A stretch of 64,000 nt of DNA, taken from Bradyrhizobium oligotrophicum S58 (GTDB taxonomy: Bacteria > Pseudomonadota > Alphaproteobacteria > Rhizobiales > Xanthobacteraceae). The stretch spans positions 7,349,001-7,413,000 of the forward strand of contig NC_020453.1 in assembly GCF_000344805.1 (NCBI RefSeq), read 5' to 3'. How positions within the stretch are numbered: the stretch's first letter is position 1; each line of letters begins with the position of its first letter. A program made the position numbers and the translations under genes. Shown here piece after piece: positions 8,649 through 16,988 of the stretch. The notes under the pieces were generated by a model, which was not told where the DNA came from, did not search any database, and saw nothing but the letters and a program-made list of their open reading frames with translations.

Positions 8649-9860
8649 TCAGCCGACCAGTTGTGTCACCGACAGCAGCGCCGTCATGATCGAGACGATC
8701 AGTCCACCGACCACCACGCTGATGAGCAGAATGGCGGCGGGACCGATGATGCCGACGACGCGGTCGAGGCTGCGTTGCAGCTTGGCTTCGTAGAACTCCG
8801 CGATCCGGGTCGAGAGCGTTGGCAATTGGCCCGTCTCCTCGCCGAGCCGCAGCATGCGCAGCGCCATCGGCGGCAGCATGTTGTCGGCCGACAGCGCCTG
8901 TGACAGCTTGCCGCCGTGACGAACGCGATCCGCGGCCGCCGACCACGGCGCGCGCGACGATGTCACCGCCATCACGTCGACCAGGATGCGCAAGCCCGCA
9001 CTCAGATTGACGCCGCAGCCGAGCAGCAGGCCGAGATTCCGGCAGAACAGGCTGGTCCGATAGAACAGGAGGATGCTGCCGATGCCGGGTGTCAGCGCCA
9101 GCGCATTGGTCATGCCGGCGCGAACCGCGGGCTGACGCAACAGCCACCAGCCTGCCGCGAGCAGCGCCGCACAGCCGAGTGTGATCGCAGCTGCATTGGC
9201 GCGCAGGACATCCGACATCGTCATGAAGAAGCCGAGCGCGGTATCGGCACGGCCGCCGAAATCGCGCAGCACGGCAGAAAAGTTCGGCAGCACCGCGACC
9301 AGAAAGAACAGCATCACACCGATGGCCGCGAGGAAGACAAAGGCCGGATATTGCATCGCGTCGGTCAATTTGCGCCGCGTCGCCTCCGAACGTTCCCGTT
9401 CACCGGCGAGCGCGGTCAGAACGTGATCGAGCGTTCCCGAGGCTTCGCCGACGCGCATGAGCGCGACATACATCGGCGAAAACAGTTGCGGCTGGGCAGC
9501 CGCGGCGTCGGCAAAGCTTTCTCCGGCCATGATGGCCGCGCGCAGCCGCGCCACCACGGGACGGAGGCGGCCAATATCGGAATCGCTCGACAGCAGATCG
9601 AGCGCGTCGTCCAGGCGCGCTCCGGCCTTGAGAAGCAGAGCGAGGTCGCGGGTGAACGTGGTCACCTCGGCCGCGGATGGACCGCCAAAAGACAGCCCTT
9701 GCGCCACAGCCACGCCAGGCTTCTTCTCCTCCACGGTTTCGATCGGCAGCAGCTGCAGATATGAGATGCGCCGCTCGACCTCGCCCCGTGATGGCGCGAC
9801 CAGAGATCCGACGACGATTTCACCGGACTGCGTCAAAGCGCGATAGCGGTAGTTCGGCAC
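8649..9860 (-). CDS. gspF: type II secretion inner-membrane platform protein GspF
   Basis: 403 residues. Start taken as GTG 9860 (V-P-N-Y-R-Y-R-A-L), eight bases after the gspE stop with an AGGTGG ribosome site; upstream in-frame codons lie inside gspE. The two T2SSF repeats are visible, each with FTRDLALLLKAGARLDDAL or FCRNLGLLLGCGVNLSAGL type openings (about residues 70 and 265), and three membrane segments, the last at the C-terminus. GspF is the polytopic platform that couples GspE ATP hydrolysis to pseudopilus growth. Confidence 0.92.
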   Translation of the reverse strand: MPNYRYRALTQSGEIVVGSLVAPSRGEVERRISYLQLLPIETVEEKKPGVAVAQGLSFGGPSAAEVTTFTRDLALLLKAGARLDDALDLLSSDSDIGRLRPVVARLRAAIMAGESFADAAAAQPQLFSPMYVALMRVGEASGTLDHVLTALAGERERSEATRRKLTDAMQYPAFVFLAAIGVMLFFLVAVLPNFSAVLRDFGGRADTALGFFMTMSDVLRANAAAITLGCAALLAAGWWLLRQPAVRAGMTNALALTPGIGSILLFYRTSLFCRNLGLLLGCGVNLSAGLRILVDVMAVTSSRAPWSAAADRVRHGGKLSQALSADNMLPPMALRMLRLGEETGQLPTLSTRIAEFYEAKLQRSLDRVVGIIGPAAILLISVVVGGLIVSIMTALLSVTQLVG

Positions 9861-9868
9861 GATCCACC

Positions 9869-11524
9869 TCAGCGCGCGACCAGGACACGAAGCAGTTCGG
9901 ATGCCGAAGTGACACCCGCGCGGCACTTGACGACACCGTCGTCGAGCATGGTCGTCATGCCCTCCTGGATCGCCAGGCGATCGATCGCGAGGCCGTCGGC
10001 ACTGTCAGCGATCAGCTCGCGTAGATTGCTCGTCAGCTCGAGCAGCTCGAACACACCGACCCGGCCGCGATGGCCGCTCTGGCCGCATCGCTCGCAGCCT
10101 GTCGGGTGCCACGTGACGTCGCCGGGGACGAGGCCGAGATGACCGAAGCGCGGATCATCGCGACACGTCTCCTCGTCAAGCGGCTTCGGCGTCTTGCAAT
10201 GCTCGCAGAGCTGGCGCACCAGCCGTTGGGCAATGACCGCGCGGAGCGTCGACCGCAGCAAATAGCCTTCGACGCCGAGGTCCAGAAGCCGCGGCACAGC
10301 GGCCGCCGCGGTTTCAGTGTGCAGCGTCGTCAGCACGAGATGGCCGGTCAGCGCGGCATGGACGGCGACATGCGCCGTCTCGCTGTCTCGGATCTCGCCA
10401 ACCATGATGACGTCGGGGTCCTGACGCACGAAGGAACGCAGCGCGCTTGCGAATGTCAGTCCGATCGCTGGCTTGATCTGTGACTGGTTGATGCCGGGGA
10501 TCTCATATTCCACGGGATCCTCAACGGTGAGGATCTTGCGCTCCGGCGTGTTCAGCATCGACAGGATCGTCGCCAGGGTCGTGGTCTTGCCGCTGCCGGT
10601 CGGCCCCGTGATCACGATCATGCCGTGCGGCAAGGTGATCAGGCGGCGCAGTGCCGCGTCGTCGCGCCCGGAAAGGCCGAGACGACTCGCGACGAGCTGC
10701 GAGCGATCCTTCGGCAGGATACGCAGCACCGCAGACTCACCATGCTGGGTCGGCATGATCGCGACGCGGACATCGATCTCGGCGCGGCCGACGCGAATGC
10801 GGGCCGCACCGTCCTGCGGCAGGCGCCGCTCGGCAATGTTCAGGCCGGCGACGATCTTGATGCGCGAGATGACCGCCTGCGGCAGCACGCCGGCAGGCGC
10901 CGCAATCGGACGCAACAGGCCGTCGACGCGCAACCTGACCACCAGCCCGGTCGAGAACGGCTCGATGTGGATGTCGCTGGCGCGCATCTCCACCGCCTTC
11001 TCGATCAAGTCGTTCACCGCGCGGACGACCGGCGCGCCACTCGCCAGATCGCGGAGACTTTCGATGTCGTCGTCGCGCAGCTCCTGGGCCGGCGACATCT
11101 CGGCTTCTTCGCCGCCGCCAAGCCTCTGCTCGAGCACAACGGCGATATCTTCATGAGAGGCGACCTGAAACAGCGTGTTCGGGCCGAGCACCAGCTCGGC
11201 GGCCCGCCGCACCGCCTGGTCGGTCGGATCGGCCATCGCAAACACGGCCGCGCCTGTGGAATTCTTATGCGGGTAGCCGAGCACTTCGCGCAGGAAGCGA
11301 TCCGAAAACTCACTTACTGCGGGTGACGCCGCCATCAGCTCACGCAGCGATACGCGTTCCAGTCCGGTAAAGCCGGCGACCTCCGCCGCAAAGACTTCGG
11401 CAGTCAGGCCAAACCGGTCCCAGAGCGCAATCTGCGTTTCGCCCGCAGCTCCGCCCTCGCCCGTCGCCTGAGGATGGCGCTCGCGAAGATAGGCGTGGAA
11501 TTGCGTCGACAGTGTACCGCTCAT
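9869..11524 (-). CDS. gspE: type II secretion ATPase GspE
   Basis: 551 residues, ATG at 11524. An N-terminal N1E-type domain binds GspL. The ATPase core follows, with the Asp-box region SDIHIEPF, Walker A GPTGSGKTTT (about residue 310), Walker B DPDVIMVGEIRD, the His box LTTLHTETA, and a tetracysteine zinc module CEHC to CERC (about residues 441-481) typical of GspE. It powers pseudopilus assembly at the cytoplasmic face. It is the first gene of the leftward gsp operon, divergent from gspD. Confidence 0.95.
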   Translation of the reverse strand: MSGTLSTQFHAYLRERHPQATGEGGAAGETQIALWDRFGLTAEVFAAEVAGFTGLERVSLRELMAASPAVSEFSDRFLREVLGYPHKNSTGAAVFAMADPTDQAVRRAAELVLGPNTLFQVASHEDIAVVLEQRLGGGEEAEMSPAQELRDDDIESLRDLASGAPVVRAVNDLIEKAVEMRASDIHIEPFSTGLVVRLRVDGLLRPIAAPAGVLPQAVISRIKIVAGLNIAERRLPQDGAARIRVGRAEIDVRVAIMPTQHGESAVLRILPKDRSQLVASRLGLSGRDDAALRRLITLPHGMIVITGPTGSGKTTTLATILSMLNTPERKILTVEDPVEYEIPGINQSQIKPAIGLTFASALRSFVRQDPDVIMVGEIRDSETAHVAVHAALTGHLVLTTLHTETAAAAVPRLLDLGVEGYLLRSTLRAVIAQRLVRQLCEHCKTPKPLDEETCRDDPRFGHLGLVPGDVTWHPTGCERCGQSGHRGRVGVFELLELTSNLRELIADSADGLAIDRLAIQEGMTTMLDDGVVKCRAGVTSASELLRVLVAR

Positions 11525-11778
11525 GGCGTGATCCGGGTGGCGCCCGTGCCGTCCCAACGTCTCGGCACCCCGCTACTGGTGACCGACGTTATCGATCGCG
11601 AACATGACGGCTGTACGAATGCTGAAGGCGCCGACATTTCCAACACACATGCGGCGCAAAGGTCGGCGGCAGCCCGGCAATTATACATAAGTGTCATATT
11701 GGACCGCTATGCAGGCTGCGCGGTCAAACGAGGCGTCTTCTCGTTTCGGCCGGTCAACACGAGTAGATCGGCAAGTTC
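11525..11778 (+). promoter_or_regulatory. divergent promoter region between gspE and gspD
   Basis: 254 bases separate the starts of gspE (leftward) and gspD (rightward), so both transcripts must begin here. The most AT-rich patch is 11680-11700. It contains TATAAT on the minus strand (11685-11680) and a single PHO-box-like half site GTGTCAT at 11691-11697, followed ten bases later by TATGCA. The second half site is poor, so PhoB control of the gsp genes is only a possibility. No clear -35 was found for the minus-strand TATAAT. Confidence 0.45.
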
Positions 11779-14082
11779 ATGTTTCGTATCGGCAATCGAA
11801 GCCAGTCCGCTGCGGTTGTCCGTCATGCCTCGTTGCTTGCGACAGCAGTTCTGCTCGCGTCCTGCAACATGGCGACTTTCAACTCCCAGGCCAGCGCGCC
11901 AGCCGATGTCGATGTCATCGACAAGGTCCGCTCGCTCGACATCCTGCCGCGCGACAATGCACCGGTCGCATCGATCCAGGGACGCCCCGAAGTCGAGCGC
12001 GCGAGCGCGCGGACCTATCAGGGGACCATGGTCCAGGAGGTCGGCGAGGTCAGACCGCAGCCGGCAGCCGACGGCAAGGGTTATGATCTCAACTTCGAGA
12101 ACACGCCGATTTCTTCGGTCGCAAAAGTGGTGATCGGCGACATCCTCGGCGCGGGCTACTCGATCGATCCCCGCGTCCAGGGCAGCGTCAGCCTGGTCTC
12201 GGCGCGGCCGGTGCCGAAGTCCGATATCCTGTTCGTGCTGGAGAGCGCGCTGCGCCTGTCGGGCGTCGTGCTGGTCCGCGAAGGCGGCGGCTACAAGCTG
12301 ACCCCGCTCGGCGACGCAGTTGGCGCCGGACGTGTCGACGGCGAGGCCGGCCGCGCCGAGCCCGGCTACGGGGTCTCCGTCGTGCCACTGCAATATGTCG
12401 GCGCGCAGACGATCCTCAAGCTGATGGACAGCTTTGCGACGCGCGCCGGAAGCGTGCGCGCCGATCCCACCCGGAACCTGCTGCTGATCCAGGGCACGGG
12501 AGCCGAGCGACGCTCCGCGATCGAAACAGTGATGAGCTTCGACGTCGACTGGATGCGCGGCCAGTCGGTCGGCATCTTTCCCGTCAGCAATTCGGCGCCC
12601 GAGCCGTTGATGGCGGAGCTCGAGAAGATCATGGATTCCGGCGAGAACGGGCTGAGCCAGAATCTCGTCAAGCTGCAGGTCGTGAACCGCCTCAACGCGA
12701 TCATGGTCGTGTCGCGCAAGCCGGCGCTGCTGCAGAGCGCGGCGACCTGGATCCGCCGGCTCGATCAGGCGGACTCCGGGCGCACCAGCGTCCACGTCTA
12801 TCGCATCCGCTACGGCGACGCCCGCCAGCTCGCCAAGGTGCTGACCGACATGTTCGGAGGCGCCGGCTCGTCCTCGACCGACAGCGCCGACGGTCAGACT
12901 GCGCCCGGGTCGGACGGTACCACGACATCCGTCGCCGACCGGCTGTCCTTCAACACCAATGCGACGGGGGCGTCGGGCTCCGGCGCAAATCCTTCGAACC
13001 GGACTCAAGGCGCGGGCGGTCTATCCGGAATGCAATCTGCGAGCACGTCCTCATCCAGCAGCACGCCGACCTCGACCGGGCTGGAAACCCGCGCCGGTGC
13101 CAATGGTGGCCAGTCTCTGATGCCGAACGTCCGCATCACACCGGATACGGTGAACAACTCACTGCTGATCTACGCCGACCGCGAGAACTACCGCGTCATC
13201 TCCAGCACCTTGCAGCAGCTCGATCAGCCGGTGCTGCAGGTCGGCATCGAGGCGACCATCGCCGAGGTGACGCTGACCAACGAATTGTCCTACGGCGTTC
13301 AGTCGTATCTTTCGAGCAAAGTCCTCGGACTTGGTGCCGACAAGGGCTCGATCACCAACACGCAGGCGACGTCAGTCGCGACGGCCACGGCCTCAGCGGC
13401 TACGACGGCACTGATCAATCGGGCCTTGCCGGGCTTCAATTTCCTGATCGGGAATGAAGCGTCGCCCAACATGATCCTCGATGCGCTTCACACCGTGACC
13501 AGCGTGAAGGTTCTCTCCAATCCTTCGCTGGTCGTCATCAACAACCAGAGCGCCACTCTGCAGGTCGGCGACGTCGTGCCGGTCTCGACCGGCAGCGCCA
13601 CCGTGCTGTCGTCGAGCAACACCGTGGTCAACACCATCGACTATCGCAACACCGGCATCATTTTGCGCGTCGTGCCGCGGATCGCCGCCAATGGCAACGT
13701 CCGGCTCGAGATCGAGCAGGAGATCAGCAACGTCGCTGCGCAGAGCGCGGCGAGTCTCACGCCGACGGTGTCGCAGCGCAAGGTCAAGAGCGCGATCTCC
13801 GTCGCCAACGGCCAGACCGTGCTGCTGGCCGGCCTGATCAGCGAGCAACAGAACGGCAATCGCAACGGCATTCCCGGCTTCGACGAGATCCCGGTGCTTG
13901 GCGATGCGTTCTCGCATCAGGACAAGAAGGGCACGCGGACCGAGCTGATCATCTTCATCCGGCCGCAGATCATTCGCGACGGCAGCGATGCGCATCAGGT
14001 CGCAGAAGAACTCCGTTCCAAGCTCCGCGGATCGGTCGGAGCGAGCATCACGGATGATTTGCGTGTACGCACCACCCGCTGA
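11779..14082 (+). CDS. gspD: type II secretion secretin GspD, lipoprotein type
   Basis: 767 residues. The signal peptide ends in a lipobox, LLASC, with Cys29 as the lipidated residue and Asn30 at +2, so the secretin itself should be carried to the outer membrane by the Lol pathway. N0, N1 and N2 domains follow, then an N3 domain split by a Ser/Thr/Gly-rich insert (about residues 360-446). The secretin core is marked by VGIEATIAEVTLTNEL, VKVLSNPSLVVINNQSA, the VPVSTGS gate region and the C-terminal GIPGFDEIPVLGDAF. No pilotin gene is visible, which fits a self-piloting secretin such as HxcQ. Confidence 0.94.
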   Translation: MFRIGNRSQSAAVVRHASLLATAVLLASCNMATFNSQASAPADVDVIDKVRSLDILPRDNAPVASIQGRPEVERASARTYQGTMVQEVGEVRPQPAADGKGYDLNFENTPISSVAKVVIGDILGAGYSIDPRVQGSVSLVSARPVPKSDILFVLESALRLSGVVLVREGGGYKLTPLGDAVGAGRVDGEAGRAEPGYGVSVVPLQYVGAQTILKLMDSFATRAGSVRADPTRNLLLIQGTGAERRSAIETVMSFDVDWMRGQSVGIFPVSNSAPEPLMAELEKIMDSGENGLSQNLVKLQVVNRLNAIMVVSRKPALLQSAATWIRRLDQADSGRTSVHVYRIRYGDARQLAKVLTDMFGGAGSSSTDSADGQTAPGSDGTTTSVADRLSFNTNATGASGSGANPSNRTQGAGGLSGMQSASTSSSSSTPTSTGLETRAGANGGQSLMPNVRITPDTVNNSLLIYADRENYRVISSTLQQLDQPVLQVGIEATIAEVTLTNELSYGVQSYLSSKVLGLGADKGSITNTQATSVATATASAATTALINRALPGFNFLIGNEASPNMILDALHTVTSVKVLSNPSLVVINNQSATLQVGDVVPVSTGSATVLSSSNTVVNTIDYRNTGIILRVVPRIAANGNVRLEIEQEISNVAAQSAASLTPTVSQRKVKSAISVANGQTVLLAGLISEQQNGNRNGIPGFDEIPVLGDAFSHQDKKGTRTELIIFIRPQIIRDGSDAHQVAEELRSKLRGSVGASITDDLRVRTTR

Positions 14083-14107
14083 CCCCGGCCAAGTAACCCA
14101 TCCGAAG

Positions 14108-14602
14108 ATGCGGCGCCTCGCCGTCGTCTGCGCTGCAGCAGGCCTGCTGTTCGGAGCGTTGGCATCGCCTGCCCAGGCCGATTCGATCAGCACTGCGCGC
14201 AGCGCCTATGCGCAGGGCGACTTCGTCCGCGCCGTCCGCGTGCTGACACCGCCAGCGCTGCGCGGCGATCCGCGCGCGCAGGCGATGCTCGGCTTCATGT
14301 ACGAGAACGGCTTTGGGACACCGCAGGCCTATGAGGTCGCCAGCGATCTCTATTGCCAGGCCGCCGCGGCCGGCAATCCGTTCGGCCAGGCGATGCTCGG
14401 GCTGATGTACGACAAGGGACACGGCGTTCCACAGGACGTCGTGCTTGCCTACAAATGGCTCAACCTTGCCGCCGGGCACGCCAAGTCGACCCAACGCAGC
14501 TACTTCCTGCGGCTTCGTAACGCCGTCGCGTCGAAGATGTCGAGCGACCAGATCGCCCAAGGTCAAGCCCTCGCGTTGGGCTGGGTCCCGGGTCAGCTCT
14601 GA
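14108..14602 (+). CDS. exported Sel1-repeat protein
   Basis: 164 residues from ATG 14108, which places a clean signal peptide (MRRLAVVCAAAGLLFGALA, cleavage after AQA) at the N-terminus. In-frame ATGs at 13988 and 14054 lie inside gspD. Two Sel1/TPR-like repeats are visible: PRAQAMLGFMYENGFGTPQ and FGQAMLGLMYDKGHGVPQ, each about 36 residues. Such proteins act as periplasmic scaffolds. It follows gspD by 25 bases in the same direction, so it may be an accessory factor of the secretion system. Function not known. Confidence 0.8.
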   Translation: MRRLAVVCAAAGLLFGALASPAQADSISTARSAYAQGDFVRAVRVLTPPALRGDPRAQAMLGFMYENGFGTPQAYEVASDLYCQAAAAGNPFGQAMLGLMYDKGHGVPQDVVLAYKWLNLAAGHAKSTQRSYFLRLRNAVASKMSSDQIAQGQALALGWVPGQL

Positions 14603-14862
14603 CCGGCATCGCTGATCCCTAGCAATCCTCCTAGCTGCGAGAACAGCTTCCTGCCGTGATGAAGCGAAGATCGGCCGGCACGCGATGCCGGGCCGGTGAC
14701 GACGTGCGTGTGCCTCCTGCATTCATGCAAACGCGCTGCTCGGCGCATTTCACAAAACCGAAGCAAGACCGACACCTCGTTGCAATTTGTTGCCGCGATA
14801 AATCGCCGCAGGCAAGCGGGCATCAGCAAGCGCGCCACCATCCCACTCCGTCCGGAGATGTC

Positions 14863-16746
14863 ATGACCAGAACAGTCACGCGGTCCAAGGCGCTCGCCCT
14901 TGCGACCACCGCCCTCATTACCGCGACCAGCGTCGCGCCGGCATTTGCCGGAGCTGCGACGAGCACGCCGATCGAGCACGTCATCATCATCGTCGGCGAA
15001 AACCACACGTTCGACAATCTGTTCGGCACCTACAAGCCGAAGGCAGGTCAGCACGTCGACAATCTGCTCAGCAAGGGCATCGTCAACGAAGACGGCACGC
15101 CGGGTCCGCATTTCAAGAAAGCGGAACAGCGGATCGGCCGCGACGAAGTTCGCTACGGCGCCGAGACGGCGTCCACGGGCGCCTACACGGCACTGCCTCA
15201 GCCCTACACCACCTACGGGATCGGCCTGCCGCAGAACGTCCTCGACACCCGCTTTCCGGCCAATCTCCCGAATGGCCCCTACCAGATCTCGAAATACGTC
15301 TCCTACGCCGCCTACACCGGAGATCCGGTGCACCGCTTCTTCCAGATGTGGCAGGACATCGACGGCGGCAAGCACGACAAGTTCGTGTGGGTCGAGCAGA
15401 CGATCGGCACCGGCTCCAACGGGCAGCCTTATCCGGCCGGCGGGTTCAACCCGATGGAAGGCGCCATCTCGATGGGTTTCTACAACATGAACCCGTTCAC
15501 CGATGCCGCCGGCAAGGCACAGCCGGGTGACGCAGCGTTCTTCAAGCAGCTCGCCGACGAGTATGCGATCAGCGACAACTATCATCAGGCGATCATGGGC
15601 GGCACCGGCGCCAACTTCCAGGCTCTCGTGACCGGCCACGCCGCGTTCTTCACCAATCCCGAGACGCTGAACGGCGCCCCGGCCGTGCCCTATGCCAACC
15701 AGATCGAAAATCCGGATCCGGTTCCCGGCACCAACAACTACTACGAGCAGGATGGCTACAGCGGCGGCTCCTACGTCAACTGCTCCGACCCCAGCGCGCC
15801 CGGTGTCGCCGCCGTCAACGAGCAGCTGTTCAAGAACGGCGTCACCAGCAACAACTGCGCGCCGAACCACTACTATCTCGTCAATAATTACAGCATGTTC
15901 TGGAACCAGACCAGCGCCAAGCCGAACGCGCTCGGCTCTGACAAGTTCGTGCTGCCGCCGCAGAGCGCGCCGACCATCGCCGACGTGATGACGGCGAGGG
16001 GCGTGTCCTGGAAATACTACAGCGCCGACCGTGGCGACGACGCCGCCACCTTCGCCAGCAGTGTCGACGGCGTGCCGCTGCTGTTCCACTCCTATTGCGG
16101 CATCTGCGATCCGCTCACCGGCTTCAACAAGATCATGAAGAATCCGGCCGAGGAAGCCAAGCTGCAGAACTACGGCGCCTTCGTGAAGGACGTGCAGAAC
16201 AACACGCTGCCGGCAGTCTCGTTCGTGCGTCCGTTCGAGGCGCTCGCCGGTCATCCCGCCGATTCGACTACCGACCTGTACGAGAAGTTCCTCGAGGCGC
16301 TGATCAATCGCGTCAAGGCCAACCCGCAGATCTGGGCCAAGACCGCGATTTTCATCACCACCGACGAGGGTGGCGGCTACTACGACTCGGGCTACATCCA
16401 GCCGGTCGACTTCCTTGGCGACGGCACCCGCATTCCCTTCATCCTGGTGTCCCCGCTGGCCAAGAAGGGTCATGTCGACCACACCTATTACGACCACGTC
16501 TCGCTGCTGAAGTTCATCGAGCGCAACTGGCGGCTTCCCACGATCTCTGCAGTCAGCCGCGACCATCTGCCTAACCCGATCCACGACCGGGACGACAACC
16601 GTTACGTGCCGAAGAACCGTCCGGCGATCGGTGACCTGATGAACCTGTTCGCCTTCGGCGACGACGATCACGATCACGATCACGATCACGACGGTGGCTG
16701 GCACCACCACGACGGCGAAGGTTACGGATACGGCAACGACCGCTGA
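14863..16746 (+). CDS. exported phosphoesterase of the phospholipase C / acid phosphatase AcpA family
   Basis: 627 residues, ATG 14863 behind a CGGAG site. A signal peptide ends at AFAGA (about residue 29). The family nucleophile motif ENHTFDNLFGTY begins at residue 46. Other family marks are PNGPYQISKY, FVRPFEALAGHPADS, the metal site IFITTDEGGGYYDSG and HTYYDHVSLLKFIERNW. Relatives hydrolyse phospholipids or phosphomonoesters outside the cell. The last about 28 residues are an odd tail of alternating Asp-His pairs and HHH, possibly metal-binding. As an exported enzyme beside a T2SS it is a good secretion-substrate candidate. The exact substrate cannot be read from the sequence. Confidence 0.85.
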   Translation: MTRTVTRSKALALATTALITATSVAPAFAGAATSTPIEHVIIIVGENHTFDNLFGTYKPKAGQHVDNLLSKGIVNEDGTPGPHFKKAEQRIGRDEVRYGAETASTGAYTALPQPYTTYGIGLPQNVLDTRFPANLPNGPYQISKYVSYAAYTGDPVHRFFQMWQDIDGGKHDKFVWVEQTIGTGSNGQPYPAGGFNPMEGAISMGFYNMNPFTDAAGKAQPGDAAFFKQLADEYAISDNYHQAIMGGTGANFQALVTGHAAFFTNPETLNGAPAVPYANQIENPDPVPGTNNYYEQDGYSGGSYVNCSDPSAPGVAAVNEQLFKNGVTSNNCAPNHYYLVNNYSMFWNQTSAKPNALGSDKFVLPPQSAPTIADVMTARGVSWKYYSADRGDDAATFASSVDGVPLLFHSYCGICDPLTGFNKIMKNPAEEAKLQNYGAFVKDVQNNTLPAVSFVRPFEALAGHPADSTTDLYEKFLEALINRVKANPQIWAKTAIFITTDEGGGYYDSGYIQPVDFLGDGTRIPFILVSPLAKKGHVDHTYYDHVSLLKFIERNWRLPTISAVSRDHLPNPIHDRDDNRYVPKNRPAIGDLMNLFAFGDDDHDHDHDHDGGWHHHDGEGYGYGNDR

Positions 16747-16788
16747 TCACGGCAAGGTCCGCGATCCACGGCAAGCCGGAGAGCAGGA

Positions 16789-16813
16789 GCCCGCCGCACA
16801 CGATGCGGCGGGC
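16789..16813 (+). terminator. hairpin after the phospholipase C-like gene
   Basis: A perfect 10-base stem (16789-16798 with 16804-16813) and a 5-base loop lie 43 bases after the stop codon. There is no clear T run after it, so it may act as a weak or Rho-assisted terminator or a 3' stabiliser. Confidence 0.5.
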
Positions 16814-16873
16814 CTCTATGCGTTTCCGACAGCGAGGACCATCGACGATTTACCGATCCGCAACACCGCCAAT

Positions 16874-16902
16874 CCGTCAGCCGATTGTCAGCCGATCGTC
16901 AC
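16874..16902 (+). promoter_or_regulatory. three tandem 11-base GTCA repeats, candidate PhoB site
   Basis: Units CCGTCAG (16874), TTGTCAG (16885) and TCGTCAC (16896) are spaced exactly 11 bases apart, with CCGA between them. PhoB binds tandem 11-base units whose core is TGTCA (consensus CTGTCAT-N4-CTGTCAT). The best pair matches the two 7-mers at 10 of 14 positions. A TATCGA that could serve as -10 begins at 16911. The metallophosphoesterase start is 86 bases downstream of the last unit. Weaker than the sites upstream of the two sigma genes, but the triple phasing is striking. Confidence 0.5.
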
Positions 16903-16988
16903 GCCCCCGTTATCGACGCTCCGCATCGTCCCGCGGCCGCTTGAGTGAAGCGGCGCGATACAACCGAGGTCTTGGGGGATCTTGCAGA

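Noticed and set aside
14593..16710. 705-codon open frame antisense to the PLC-like gene
   Set aside because: It is a shadow of GC-rich codon use: no domain, extreme Val/Arg/Asp composition and no ribosome site, while the sense frame has clear family motifs.
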